DNA from: Ferruginibacter sp.
GTDB taxonomy: Bacteria; Bacteroidota; Bacteroidia; Chitinophagales; Chitinophagaceae
DNA: 64,000 nucleotides
Direction of reading: 5' to 3'
NCBI GenBank assembly: GCA_028288705.1
Contig: JAQBNH010000013.1
Coordinates: 1 to 64,000 of the forward strand
Shown: positions 1 through 9,390 of the stretch, in pieces
How the letters are laid out: each line of letters opens with the position of its first letter
How positions within the stretch are numbered: position 1 is the first letter of the stretch
Notes under the pieces: generated by a model
Seen by the model: only the letters and a program-made list of their open reading frames with translations
Told to the model about the DNA's origin: nothing
Database searches by the model: none
Position numbers and translations under genes: made by a program

Positions 1-540
1 AGTTGTAGCACCAGTACTCCAGAGAAATCCGGTTCCTGGTGACGATGTAAGTACAACAGTTGCACCATTGCAGATCGCTAATGGTCCACTTGAAGTAATT
101 GTTGGCGTTGCCGGAGTTGGATTAACAGTTACCTGAACAGCAGCAGCTGCTGACGTGCAGCCTGAAGAATTTGTGTGCGTTACCGAGTAATTTCCGGCAG
201 CCGAAACAGTGATGCTCTGTGTGGTAGCGCCGGTACTCCAAAGATATCCGGATCCTAATGACGATGTAAGTACTACAGTCGCACCGTTGCAAATCGCTAA
301 TGGTCCGCTTGAACTAATTGTAGGAGTTGCCGGAATGGGATTAACAGCAACCTGGGCAATTGCCGACGTTGCTGTACAACCTGGGAGACTGGTTTGTGTC
401 ACCGAATAATTCCCAGCAGTAGTAACAGAAATACTTTGCGTTGTAGCGCCTGTACTCCAGAGATAATTTGCACCCGCACTTGATGTCAGCGTTACTGACT
501 GGCCATTACAGACGTTTAATGGGCCACTTGCCGTTATCGT
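1..540 (-). repeat. Tandem 219-bp (73-aa) Ig-like module repeats inside the large secreted protein
   Basis: Matching sequence recurs at exact 219-bp spacing: TAATGGTCCACTT at 79, TAATGGTCCGCTT at 298 and TAATGGGCCACTT at 517. The repeat is in frame (73 codons) and is conserved at the DNA level. It continues past the left edge, so the full copy number cannot be seen. Confidence 0.85.
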
Positions 541-2235
541 AGGCGTTGCAGGTGGAGCTACGAGGTTGATATAGATTGTATCACTTGCGATTTGCCCTAA
601 ATCATCCTGGACCTGTAAGACATATGGCATCGATGTCGTTGGAGTAACCTGGGTAGAAGAAGAGGTGGGATTCGCAACTCCGTTAGTAGGTATCCAGGAA
701 TATTGATAAGGGGGCCTTCCACCGGTAGCACCATTTACACTCCCAATAGTTATGGTTGAACCTGCGCAAATGGTTGTATCATTACCCGCAAAAATTTGCG
801 GAAAAGCTGAAGGTACATACCCATTAATACTCACCTTAGTCAACACAAAAGAAACATTTGCAGTTGGCCTAAGTGTGTCCGGACCAATGATGAAATCCGT
901 GCTGCTGCCAGTTTTCTTCAAAACACCTACTGCATAAATAGCATTTCTTATCGTATCAGCAGCTACGGAAAAATATTGACCGAAAAAATCATTTCGAGGT
1001 GTCGTATACAATAAACTTTTTGTTGCTACAGCCGCCGATTCATCTTTTTCCCAAACGATCAAACTGTTATAAGCCGTTGAATTGGGGTCTGGTGTACTGA
1101 TCGTAAATCCATCCTCAAAATTTGTATTCCCCGAATTGTATCCCACGATAAAAATGCGATTGTCAGCAGAGATCGCAAGATCGGCAGCTTTGGACGTTGA
1201 CACTGGTTGATTAATTGGGTTCGTAAGACTGGCTGCATAATGCGACAATTGGCCACCAGTACTGCTGGCAACCATGTACCCTACCGCTGCCTTATTAGCT
1301 GCATCAGAAAGCATGTTCACTGATCCAGTGATATAAAGTTTATCATTTATCGGTTTGGAGATTTTGCTCGAAAAAGCCCTGTTACCAACCGTATACTGAG
1401 ATAAATAATTGCCTGCGGAATCTATTTTTACTAAGAAGCCAGAAGAATAATTTGTCACCAATAAAAACGATGGTTGAGGAGAAAAATTTACAGTACCACC
1501 TGTGCCGAAAGTTCCATAGAGCTGCACCCTTGTTGGCGTGTACGCTGAAATACCTGTGATGCCAAAACCTGCGGTACTACTCGTTCTTTTAGCCCAAATA
1601 GCTAACCCGTTCGAGTCCAGTTTGCAATAAAAAATGTTGAATGGAGCGGTATTAGGAAGGGCTGTATTGCCAATAGTCATATCGGTACTCGCATATCTTC
1701 CCCCAAGATAAAGTTTGTTTTCATCATCGGCAACAAGCGATGTGATCGATTCATTATCGTTACCACCAAAACGCTGCGCCCAAAGCACTATACCGTCTTT
1801 GTTCAATTTGGCCACGAAGATATCGCCGCCGCCGAAACTGGTTAGGGTAAAGGTTCCAAAACTAATCGTATTTGAAAACTGCCCTGAAATAATAATATTG
1901 CCGGAATGATCTGTACAAATTCCTGTAGCAGTTTCTAATCCTGGTCCACCAAAAGACTTAGCCCAAAGTACGACGCCAGTAGTATCATGTTTTATCAAAA
2001 TAATGTCCCCGTTGCCAGCGTTAGTAAAAGAACTATTGCCTACTGTCATAACGGGTCCATCGAAAGTGCCAAAACTATAAATACCATTTCGGGAATCTGT
2101 GGCAATATAATTATTGGCATAACCTGACGAATAATTTGTGTACGAACGAGTCCATGCAAATTGCGGCGTTTGTGCCTTCGCATTAAAATGACAGGAAAAG
2201 GCAATAAAGAGGGCAATAGGGTAAAAATATTTCAT
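1..2235 (-). CDS. Secreted SBBP-repeat and Ig-like repeat protein, N-terminal part (C-terminus outside window)
   Basis: The frame is open from an ATG at 2235 to the left edge (745 codons, no stop), so the gene is partial at its 3' end. A signal peptide (MKYFYPIALFIAF, cleavage near NAKAQ) is followed by about 450 residues of SBBP-like repeats with recurring motifs such as ILWAKSFGG and GNIIISGQF, in the style of seven-bladed beta-propellers. From about residue 485 there is an Ig/PKD-like module (AGNDTTICAGSTITIG), then at least three tandem Ig-like modules carrying LWSTGATTQSI and GNYSVT. Such proteins in Bacteroidota are usually type IX secretion substrates with a C-terminal sorting domain; that end is not visible here. 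The surface or adhesive role is inferred. Confidence 0.85.
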   Translation of the reverse strand, partial: MKYFYPIALFIAFSCHFNAKAQTPQFAWTRSYTNYSSGYANNYIATDSRNGIYSFGTFDGPVMTVGNSSFTNAGNGDIILIKHDTTGVVLWAKSFGGPGLETATGICTDHSGNIIISGQFSNTISFGTFTLTSFGGGDIFVAKLNKDGIVLWAQRFGGNDNESITSLVADDENKLYLGGRYASTDMTIGNTALPNTAPFNIFYCKLDSNGLAIWAKRTSSTAGFGITGISAYTPTRVQLYGTFGTGGTVNFSPQPSFLLVTNYSSGFLVKIDSAGNYLSQYTVGNRAFSSKISKPINDKLYITGSVNMLSDAANKAAVGYMVASSTGGQLSHYAASLTNPINQPVSTSKAADLAISADNRIFIVGYNSGNTNFEDGFTISTPDPNSTAYNSLIVWEKDESAAVATKSLLYTTPRNDFFGQYFSVAADTIRNAIYAVGVLKKTGSSTDFIIGPDTLRPTANVSFVLTKVSINGYVPSAFPQIFAGNDTTICAGSTITIGSVNGATGGRPPYQYSWIPTNGVANPTSSSTQVTPTTSMPYVLQVQDDLGQIASDTIYINLVAPPATPTITASGPLNVCNGQSVTLTSSAGANYLWSTGATTQSISVTTAGNYSVTQTSLPGCTATSAIAQVAVNPIPATPTISSSGPLAICNGATVVLTSSLGSGYLWSTGATTQSITVSAAGNYSVTHTNSSGCTSAAAAVQVTVNPTPATPTITSSGPLAICNGATVVLTSSPGTGFLWSTGATT

Positions 2236-2316
2236 AGAGGCGTTTTCTGTTATGTGAATTTAAGCGTTTGCTGCGATTCATACAACTATCCTACATCTAT
2301 TTACCCTACCGACAAT

Positions 2317-3486
2317 TTATTTCCAGGGATCCAGCACCACCTTTACACAATCTTCTTCTTTCTTTTTGAAAATGCTGTAACCATGTGCAATTTCTGATAG
2401 CGGCAAACGATGCGTAATAATATCGTCCAGTTTTACCTTTCCTTCTTTTACATAATTGAGCAGCTTGTCAATATGTTTATGTGCCGGCGCCTGTCCTCCC
2501 TTCATAATGATGCCTTTATCGAAAAATTGTCCGAGTGGAAAGTTATCATACGATACCGGGTAAACGCCGAGGACAGAAACGATTCCTCCCCGCCTAACAG
2601 CGCTCATACATGCTTCCAGCACTTTTGTAGATCCTTTTTCAAAATTGATAACCGCTTTTGCGCGGTCTGCCAGGCTACGATCCGGTTCAAAACCCACAGC
2701 TTCCACACATACATCTGCTCCGCGGCCTTCGGTCATCGCCCGTATTTTTTCTACTACTTCCTTCGCACCATCATCCCACAAAATCGTCTCGCAATTCGCT
2801 GCCTGACTGGCTTTATCTAACCGATACTGCAACGTATCCACAATCACCACTCTTGCCGCGCCGCGCAACCAAGCACTTTTGGCAGCCATAATGCCAACAG
2901 GACCGGAACCAAAAATCGCCACAGTTTCACCACCTTTTACTTCTCCCCAATCAATGCCCGTATAACCTGTTGGAAAAATATCGGTTAGAAATAAAACCTG
3001 TTCATCAGTCAGCTCGTCGGGCACAACCCGTGGACCGAAATCTGCATATGGTACCCGCACGTATTCTGCCTGGCCGCCATCATATCCGCCATAAAGATCT
3101 GTATAGCCAAACAAGGCACCTCCCTTTTCTGTCATCAAACCCCCTTCCGGACCGTAATGATCCGGGTTGCTATTCTCACAATGTCCGGGCAACTGATGAT
3201 TGCAAAAAAAACAACCACCACAAGCGATAGGAAATGGAACAACAACACGGTCTCCACGTTTAAGGTTGGTAATTGCCGAACCGGTCTCTTCCACGATTCC
3301 CATGAACTCATGACCCAGCACCATTGGCCGTGGTTGTGGAAACCCGCCGGAATAAATATGAAGATCGGAGCCGCAGATCGCAGTAGCGGTTACTTTCAGG
3401 ATAATATCACGAGGTGATTTGAGCTTCGGATCCGGAACGGTATCATAGGTTACTTTACCGGGGCCGTGAATGACTGCAGCTTTCAT
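2317..3486 (-). CDS. Zinc-dependent alcohol dehydrogenase (MDR superfamily, formaldehyde/threonine dehydrogenase-like)
   Basis: Medium-chain NAD(P)-dependent dehydrogenase, 389 aa from the ATG at 3486 (a longer frame to 3534 exists, but MKAAVIHGPG is the usual family start). The catalytic zinc ligands Cys38 (ICGSD) and His59-Glu60 (GHE) are present, as are the four structural-zinc cysteines 89, 92, 95 and 103. The Rossmann motif GSGPVG lies at 193-198. The roughly 20-residue GYTDLYGGYDGGQAEYV region is typical of the glutathione-independent formaldehyde dehydrogenase-like branch. The substrate cannot be read from sequence. The gene stands alone between the secreted repeat protein and the divergent KTSC gene. 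Confidence 0.85.
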   Translation of the reverse strand: MKAAVIHGPGKVTYDTVPDPKLKSPRDIILKVTATAICGSDLHIYSGGFPQPRPMVLGHEFMGIVEETGSAITNLKRGDRVVVPFPIACGGCFFCNHQLPGHCENSNPDHYGPEGGLMTEKGGALFGYTDLYGGYDGGQAEYVRVPYADFGPRVVPDELTDEQVLFLTDIFPTGYTGIDWGEVKGGETVAIFGSGPVGIMAAKSAWLRGAARVVIVDTLQYRLDKASQAANCETILWDDGAKEVVEKIRAMTEGRGADVCVEAVGFEPDRSLADRAKAVINFEKGSTKVLEACMSAVRRGGIVSVLGVYPVSYDNFPLGQFFDKGIIMKGGQAPAHKHIDKLLNYVKEGKVKLDDIITHRLPLSEIAHGYSIFKKKEEDCVKVVLDPWK

Positions 3487-3561
3487 AATTAAGTGTTTTA
3501 AATGAAGGGAGAATGAATACCGATGCGCCTGCACCGGTCATGATGTCTTGATCTAATTTCT

Positions 3562-3822
3562 ATGCCAACAAAACCGAAGGCTGGATTTGGTAACTGGCAT
3601 ATTTTTTTTACACCCGGTAATATGCCATCCACCGTGATCGCCCGGATTGAATATGACACAAATACATCTGTTCTCCTTATAGAATTCAGATCCGGACTGA
3701 TATACGAATACCTTAACGTGCCCGAAAAAATATACCAGGCCCTAAAACATTCACGTACGAAAGGAATTTATTTTAATCAACAAATAAAACCGCTTTATGC
3801 CAGCCGTAAACTAGGACAATAG
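3562..3822 (+). CDS. KTSC domain protein
   Basis: Small protein of 86 aa, or 66 aa if translation starts at the second ATG (3622, MPSTVIARIEYD), which matches the domain boundary better. It has the KTSC-domain pattern: IARIEYD, LLIEFRSGLIYEYLNVPEKIYQAL, then KGIYFNQQIKPLY. KTSC domains resemble the C-terminus of some lysyl-tRNA synthetases; their function is unknown, with nucleic-acid binding suspected. It lies immediately upstream of ligD on the same strand and may be cotranscribed with it. Confidence 0.75.
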   Translation: MPTKPKAGFGNWHIFFTPGNMPSTVIARIEYDTNTSVLLIEFRSGLIYEYLNVPEKIYQALKHSRTKGIYFNQQIKPLYASRKLGQ

Positions 3823-3928
3823 AAGTTCCCGCATGTAGATGAATTTCCTCAGCAGCCTGATAGGGCAAGGGAATGTTTGTGGCATATTCTTCGCGACAGT
3901 TGATGCACGACCCTTACAAACAATTACT

Positions 3929-6691
3929 ATGGCATTAGAAAAATATAAAGCAAAACGAAGCGCGGACAAAACGCCCGAACCTTTTGGTGGGAAGGGTGAT
4001 AAAACTTCTTTACGTTTTGTAATTCAAAAACATGCAGCCTCTCATTTACACTACGATTTCAGGCTGGAAATGGACGGTGTTTTAAAAAGCTGGGCCGTTC
4101 CAAAAGGGCCATCTACTGATCCGGATGTTAAGCGCCTGGCGATGATGGTAGAAGATCATCCTTACGACTACAGAAATTTCGAAGGCATTATTCCGCAAGG
4201 CCAATATGGAGGCGGAACGGTGATCGTATGGGATGAAGGTACTTATGAATCAATTGACGACGCGGGCAAAGCAAAAAAAGATCAGGAGAAAGGGTTGCTC
4301 AAAAATTTAAAAGCGGGTAAGATAAAATTCACCATGCGAGGTCAAAAACTGAAAGGCGATTTCGCGCTTGTGAAAGCGCATGGTCGTGGTGAAAATGGCT
4401 GGCTGCTAATGAAGATCGATGATAAGTATGCTTCTGTAAAAGATATCACTTTAAAAGATAAATCTGTACAGTCAGGCAAAACGTTAGAAAAGGTCGCAGC
4501 AAGCAGTGATAACATTTATGGCCAATCAAAGGAAAAGAAACTTGCAAAAAAATCGGCCCCTGTGAAAGCGGTGAAAGCGGCCGTTCCAAAAAAGTCTCCG
4601 GTTGCCGCAAAGAAAACTGCTCCGGTTAAAAAAGCTGCGGTTAAAAAAAAAGCCCTGACCGATCCTAAAGAAGATGCTCCGGACGTTGCTGACATTTTAA
4701 AAAAAGCGAAGGCCGCTAAGATTCCAACAGGAATGAAGCCTATGTTGGCTACACTCGTGGATAAACCTTTCGATGACGAAGACTGGGTGTATGAAATTAA
4801 ATGGGACGGTTACCGCGCGCTGGCCTTCATCCAAAAAGGAAAAGTAGAACTGATCTCCCGCAACAATAAATCTTTTAATGAAAAATTTTACCCGATCACT
4901 GATCTGTTAAAGAAATGGAAACTTAATGTTGTGCTGGACGGCGAGATCGTTGTGCTGGGGGCAGAAGGCCAGGCCAATTTTAATGCCTTGCAAAACTGGC
5001 GCAGCGAAGCAGATGCAGAGCTGGCATTTTATGTCTTCGATATTTTATGGTACGAAGGCAAGAACCTGATGGATTTGCCGCTCTCCCAAAGACAAGCCAT
5101 TTTACAAGCGGTTCTTCCTCTAGAGGATGATCGCATACGAATCAGCCAGGTCGTTCGCCAGGGTGGGATCGAATTTTTTGAAGCTGCTAAAAAAATGAAC
5201 CTCGAAGGCATCATGGCGAAACGTGCGGATAGTTTGTATGCGCCCGACGTGCGGACGAAAGAATGGCTAAAGATCAAAGCAAATAAAAGGCAGGAAGTAG
5301 TGATTGGCGGCTTTACTAAAAACGACGGAACAGCCAAACAATTTAGTTCACTTTTGCTCGGTGTATATGAAAACAAGCAATTTAGATATGTTGGAAAAGT
5401 AGGCACAGGTTTCCCTGAAAAATTACAGAAAGAAATGATGGCGATGTTCAAGCCATACATCACGAAAAAAAGCCCCTTCACCGAAGAGCCGGATTATAAC
5501 AAACCTTCCCGGTTCAGGCCAAACCCGCCAAATGCGAGCGCTACATGGTTGAAACCAGAACTCGTATGCGAGGTGAGTTTTGCTGAGATCACGGAAGATG
5601 GTGTTTTCAGGCATCCGTCTTTTGAAGGAATGCGGGAAGATAAAAAAGCGGGTTCGGTCATTAGGGAAACCGAAGCATCGACAAAGAAAACCGTGAAGGA
5701 AGCAGAAAAAACCCCTGTTAAAGAATCAACGATCTTAAAAGCGCCAACAAATAAAAATCCGAAGACATTATTGAACCCGACCGATGAAACGCAGGTTCGC
5801 ATTGTATCTAAACACGAACTTAAGTTCACCAATCTTAGTAAGCTGTACTGGCCAAAAGATGGCTTCACCAAAAGGGATATGCTGAATTATTATTACCAGG
5901 CCGCAGAATTTATTTTACCCTATTTAAAAGACCGGCCGCAATCATTAAACCGTTTTCCAAATGGAATTGACAAACCAAGTTTTTACCAGAAAGATGTAAA
6001 AGGCAAATCGCCGGATTGGATAAAAAAGTTTCCATACACAACCAGCGACGGCGAAGAAAAAGAATATCTTGTTGGAGGTGATGAAGCCTCATTGATGTGG
6101 ATGGCTTCGCTTGGATGTATCGAAATGAATCCCTGGTTCAGCCGCGTGCAAACGCCCGACAATCCAGACTATTGCATCATCGATCTCGATCCTGATAAGA
6201 ACACATTCGACCAGGTGATAGAAGCGGCTTTGGAAACAAAAAAGATTTTAGATGCTCTTGATATTCCTTCCTTTTGTAAAACATCGGGTTCAACGGGCAT
6301 TCATATTTATATACCGCTAAATGCCAAATATTCTTACGATCAGTCGCAGTTATTCGGCCGCCTTGTGGTTACACTCGTTCATCAGCAACTCCCCGATTTC
6401 ACCAGCATGGAACGCGCGATTAAAAACCGCAAAGGAAAAATGTACCTAGATTTTTTGCAGAACCGTCCCGGCGCAACGATCGCCTGCCCGTATTCACTGC
6501 GTCCGAAACCAGGTGCCACTGTATCCATGCCTTTGCATTGGGAAGAAGTAAAACCCGGACTCACTATGAAACATTTCACTATTGACAATTCCATTGCACG
6601 CATGAAAAAAGAAGGCGATATTTTTAAAGGCGTGTTAGGAAAAGGCATTAACCTGGAGAAAGCTCTTAAAAAAGCCCAGGAATTATTTTAA
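3929..6691 (+). CDS. ligD: ATP-dependent DNA ligase D (phosphoesterase-ligase-polymerase)
   Basis: Multi-domain enzyme of bacterial non-homologous end joining, 920 aa from ATG 3929 (an in-frame start at 3839 adds 30 residues of poor family match). Domain order is 3'-phosphoesterase (about 30-185), a Lys/Ala/Pro-rich linker (about 200-245), ligase with adenylation motif KWDG (Lys291), and archaeo-eukaryotic primase-type polymerase (about 640-910) with DLDPD near 752-756. Phosphoesterase residues His35, His41, Asp43, Arg45 and His77 keep the spacing of the Pseudomonas LigD active site. The polymerase motif SGSTGIHIYIPL is intact. No Ku gene is visible in this window. FAD/Rieske gene follows after 14 bp. 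Confidence 0.95.
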   Translation: MALEKYKAKRSADKTPEPFGGKGDKTSLRFVIQKHAASHLHYDFRLEMDGVLKSWAVPKGPSTDPDVKRLAMMVEDHPYDYRNFEGIIPQGQYGGGTVIVWDEGTYESIDDAGKAKKDQEKGLLKNLKAGKIKFTMRGQKLKGDFALVKAHGRGENGWLLMKIDDKYASVKDITLKDKSVQSGKTLEKVAASSDNIYGQSKEKKLAKKSAPVKAVKAAVPKKSPVAAKKTAPVKKAAVKKKALTDPKEDAPDVADILKKAKAAKIPTGMKPMLATLVDKPFDDEDWVYEIKWDGYRALAFIQKGKVELISRNNKSFNEKFYPITDLLKKWKLNVVLDGEIVVLGAEGQANFNALQNWRSEADAELAFYVFDILWYEGKNLMDLPLSQRQAILQAVLPLEDDRIRISQVVRQGGIEFFEAAKKMNLEGIMAKRADSLYAPDVRTKEWLKIKANKRQEVVIGGFTKNDGTAKQFSSLLLGVYENKQFRYVGKVGTGFPEKLQKEMMAMFKPYITKKSPFTEEPDYNKPSRFRPNPPNASATWLKPELVCEVSFAEITEDGVFRHPSFEGMREDKKAGSVIRETEASTKKTVKEAEKTPVKESTILKAPTNKNPKTLLNPTDETQVRIVSKHELKFTNLSKLYWPKDGFTKRDMLNYYYQAAEFILPYLKDRPQSLNRFPNGIDKPSFYQKDVKGKSPDWIKKFPYTTSDGEEKEYLVGGDEASLMWMASLGCIEMNPWFSRVQTPDNPDYCIIDLDPDKNTFDQVIEAALETKKILDALDIPSFCKTSGSTGIHIYIPLNAKYSYDQSQLFGRLVVTLVHQQLPDFTSMERAIKNRKGKMYLDFLQNRPGATIACPYSLRPKPGATVSMPLHWEEVKPGLTMKHFTIDNSIARMKKEGDIFKGVLGKGINLEKALKKAQELF

Positions 6692-6705
6692 TTAAAAAAA
6701 ATGAC

Positions 6706-8238
6706 ATGAAAAGAGATGGCGCATCCACAAGTCTTTGGCAATTTTCTATGCACGATTATCAACCCCGGGAAACACAGCTTTCAGACATGGCGTACGATGT
6801 GATTATCGTGGGCGGCGGGATTACGGGCCTGAGCACAGGTTTGATGTTACAAAAATCGGGAAAGCAATGCCTGATCGCAGAAGCGAAGTCAATTGGTTTT
6901 GGTACGTCTGGCGGCACGACGGCGCACCTGAACACGGCGATGGATACGCCTTACAACGAGATTGAAAAATCATTTGGAGCTGAAGCAGCTGCGCTGGTTC
7001 GCAAAGCAGCTTCAGATGCAATCAGTTTGATCAGGAGCAACATTTCCGCACACCATATTGATTGTGGATTTAGTGAGCAACAGGCCTATATTTATTCCCA
7101 GGATGATGAGCAGTCCCAGGAACTGGAGAAGATATTTGAAGCTTCGTTAAATGCAGGATGCGTTGTGCATTACGCGGATAAGATCCCGGTACCGATCGAT
7201 TTTAAAAAGGCCGTAGTTTTTGAAGGCCAGGCGCAGTTTCATCCCTCAAAATATTTATTCGGTTTAGCTAAAGCTTTTGAGGAAGCGGGGGGAGTAATTT
7301 TTAATGACTGCCGCGTCACTTCTGTATCCGGTAACGATGAACTGGAAATTGACAGTAGTCGCGGAAAAATGAAAACCAACGCGTTGATTTATGCCACGCA
7401 CGTGCCCCCAGGTGTGAACCTCCTCCACTTCCGTTGCGCACCGTATCGTAGCTATGCCATGGCTATCAAATTAGCAGACAGCAATTATCCTGAAGGTCTT
7501 GCGTATGACATGTACGATCCATACCATTATTACCGTACCCAGGAAGTTGACGGGCAAAAATACCTCATTGCCGGTGGCGAGGATCATAAGACGGCACATG
7601 AAGAAAACACCAATGCATGTTTTCAGCGGCTGGAGGCATATCTCAGTAAATATTTTGCCATTGGAGGGATCAGTTTCAAATGGTCATCTCAATACTATCA
7701 GCCCGTAGATGGTCTGCCGTACATCGGCCACTTGCCCGGCAACCCATCTAATGTTTACGTTGCAACCGGCTATGGAGGAAATGGTATGACGTATAGCCAT
7801 GTAGCAGCGCAACTATTAACGGATATTATAACGAAGAAAGTTTCTCCTCTCGAAAAATTGTTCAGCCCTTCGCGCACAAAACCCGTTGCAGGCTTCAACG
7901 ACTTTGTTAAAGAAGCCGCCGATGTTGTCGGAACGCTCATCGGGAAATGGTTTCATTCAGACAATATTGACGCGCTGGGTGAAATTGCGAAAGGAGAGGC
8001 TAAAGTGGTGAAATACGAAGGGGATCAACTCGCCATATTTAAAGATGCTGATGGAAACCTGCATGCGGTGAATCCGGCCTGCACTCATATTGATTGCAAA
8101 GTAGCCTGGAATAATGCCGAGGAATCCTGGGACTGCCCTTGTCATGGAAGCCGGTTTAATATTGATGGTGAAATGCTCACCGCACCTGCAAGAAAGGACC
8201 TGGAAAAAATTGACCTGCGAAAAAAAGCAGACGAATAA
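6706..8238 (+). CDS. FAD-dependent oxidoreductase with C-terminal Rieske [2Fe-2S] domain
   Basis: Protein of 510 aa. The N-terminal FAD-binding DAO-type domain starts at YDVIIVGGGITGLSTG (about residues 29-44); the typical GTSGGTTAHL stretch follows. The last 100 residues are a Rieske domain with cluster ligands Cys459/His461 (CTHIDC) and Cys477/His480 (CPCH). This architecture matches the YhfW-like family, whose substrate is unknown; relation to gamma-glutamylputrescine or glycine oxidases covers only the first domain. No signal peptide is apparent, so a cytoplasmic location is likely. It follows ligD on the same strand by 14 bp, which may mean cotranscription, and converges on the next gene with a 5-bp gap. 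Confidence 0.85.
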   Translation: MKRDGASTSLWQFSMHDYQPRETQLSDMAYDVIIVGGGITGLSTGLMLQKSGKQCLIAEAKSIGFGTSGGTTAHLNTAMDTPYNEIEKSFGAEAAALVRKAASDAISLIRSNISAHHIDCGFSEQQAYIYSQDDEQSQELEKIFEASLNAGCVVHYADKIPVPIDFKKAVVFEGQAQFHPSKYLFGLAKAFEEAGGVIFNDCRVTSVSGNDELEIDSSRGKMKTNALIYATHVPPGVNLLHFRCAPYRSYAMAIKLADSNYPEGLAYDMYDPYHYYRTQEVDGQKYLIAGGEDHKTAHEENTNACFQRLEAYLSKYFAIGGISFKWSSQYYQPVDGLPYIGHLPGNPSNVYVATGYGGNGMTYSHVAAQLLTDIITKKVSPLEKLFSPSRTKPVAGFNDFVKEAADVVGTLIGKWFHSDNIDALGEIAKGEAKVVKYEGDQLAIFKDADGNLHAVNPACTHIDCKVAWNNAEESWDCPCHGSRFNIDGEMLTAPARKDLEKIDLRKKADE

Positions 8239-8243
8239 CGGGT

Positions 8244-9281
8244 TTACCTGTTGCGCGCGAGTATTCTTAGGTAATAATCAAAACTCAAATTGCGACGATA
8301 TATTTCTTTTTGAAAATTAACATGGCTTTTCTCCAGCAACCTTGCTGTATTGAGCCCGGTTGTATAATAATATTGCGTGCTAATTTTATTCATGAATGGA
8401 TCAGACAAAATATTATAAGCAGCATATGCATCAGGAATGTACAATGCTTCCTGCTGCCTCAGCATTTCATTAACCGGTAACAATTGTACAGATCTCTTTA
8501 AACAATATTCCATATACCTGCCTACGCCTTCGCTGCGTTCCAACATATCTTCGAGCCCTGCAATACTCAGGTTAATCTCTTTGGAAACCCTTTGCTGGCG
8601 GGCATTTTTGAAATCCCTGTAATATGAGACGTATAAAGAAACAGAATCGGTATATGTTGTTGCAATAGCATTTAACAGGAACTGATTTTCCTTAATTACC
8701 GATTCACGAAACCAGGCAAGATGCTTGTACATCCCGATCAATGTATCCCGTTGAATTTTTTCCTGCGTCGTATTCTGACATTCACGAAATTGCTTAAAAC
8801 TCGTCTGGTATTGGTGAAATGTCTCGTGTAACATCATGCCCGCCCATTCTTCAAAATGTTTGATACCGGGCACAAATACCTGCGCTAACGGAAGATCACT
8901 TACAGATGCAATCGGGTTCCTGTAATACAGGGCAGTTTTATCATGCTCTTCATAATCTACCTGCATATTAAATTTGGATGTATCAACCTTATCCGAAATT
9001 TTTCCGAGCAAAAGCCGGTTGAAATTATTCTCAATTGGCTCGTACTTTATTTTTGTGTTTAATTTCTTATTGGGATTGACAACGTAAGTTCCCTCTGTAC
9101 CATAAAAAATGACCGGTCCGAATAAGAGCTGATCATTGAAGCCCGGCCAGTATTGCTTTGCGGTAACCTGTTTCAGTTTAAAAAAATAATTCAGCCTTAC
9201 ACTTACCTGATTAAACGAATCTGGAAGGTTGAACGCTGAGGTGATCAGGAACGTCAGCAGCAGGACGCGGAAAGTTTTCAT
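8244..9281 (-). CDS. Exported putative zinc metallopeptidase (HExxH), unrecognised family
   Basis: I do not recognise the family of this 345-aa protein. A hydrophobic N-terminus (MKTFRVLLLTFLITSAF) suggests export. The sequence contains HETFH at 152-156 within a helix-like context (EWAGMMLHETFHQYQ), the zincin HExxH signature. About 95 residues later comes EGVGRYMEY (251-259), whose Glu251 or Glu258 could be the third zinc ligand, as in gluzincins. It lies downstream of uxuA on the same strand, 109 bp away, so it could be a distal PUL gene or separately transcribed. Metallopeptidase activity is inferred from the motif alone. Confidence 0.5.
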   Translation of the reverse strand: MKTFRVLLLTFLITSAFNLPDSFNQVSVRLNYFFKLKQVTAKQYWPGFNDQLLFGPVIFYGTEGTYVVNPNKKLNTKIKYEPIENNFNRLLLGKISDKVDTSKFNMQVDYEEHDKTALYYRNPIASVSDLPLAQVFVPGIKHFEEWAGMMLHETFHQYQTSFKQFRECQNTTQEKIQRDTLIGMYKHLAWFRESVIKENQFLLNAIATTYTDSVSLYVSYYRDFKNARQQRVSKEINLSIAGLEDMLERSEGVGRYMEYCLKRSVQLLPVNEMLRQQEALYIPDAYAAYNILSDPFMNKISTQYYYTTGLNTARLLEKSHVNFQKEIYRRNLSFDYYLRILARNR

Positions 9282-9390
9282 CCTTCAAGATGGCCATTAT
9301 TTTTCCTGCAAACAACTAAAGCATGATGAATGGATGATTGCCGGTTTAAATTAACATCCGCATAAACAGAAGCAACGATTGCCTGTTAAT

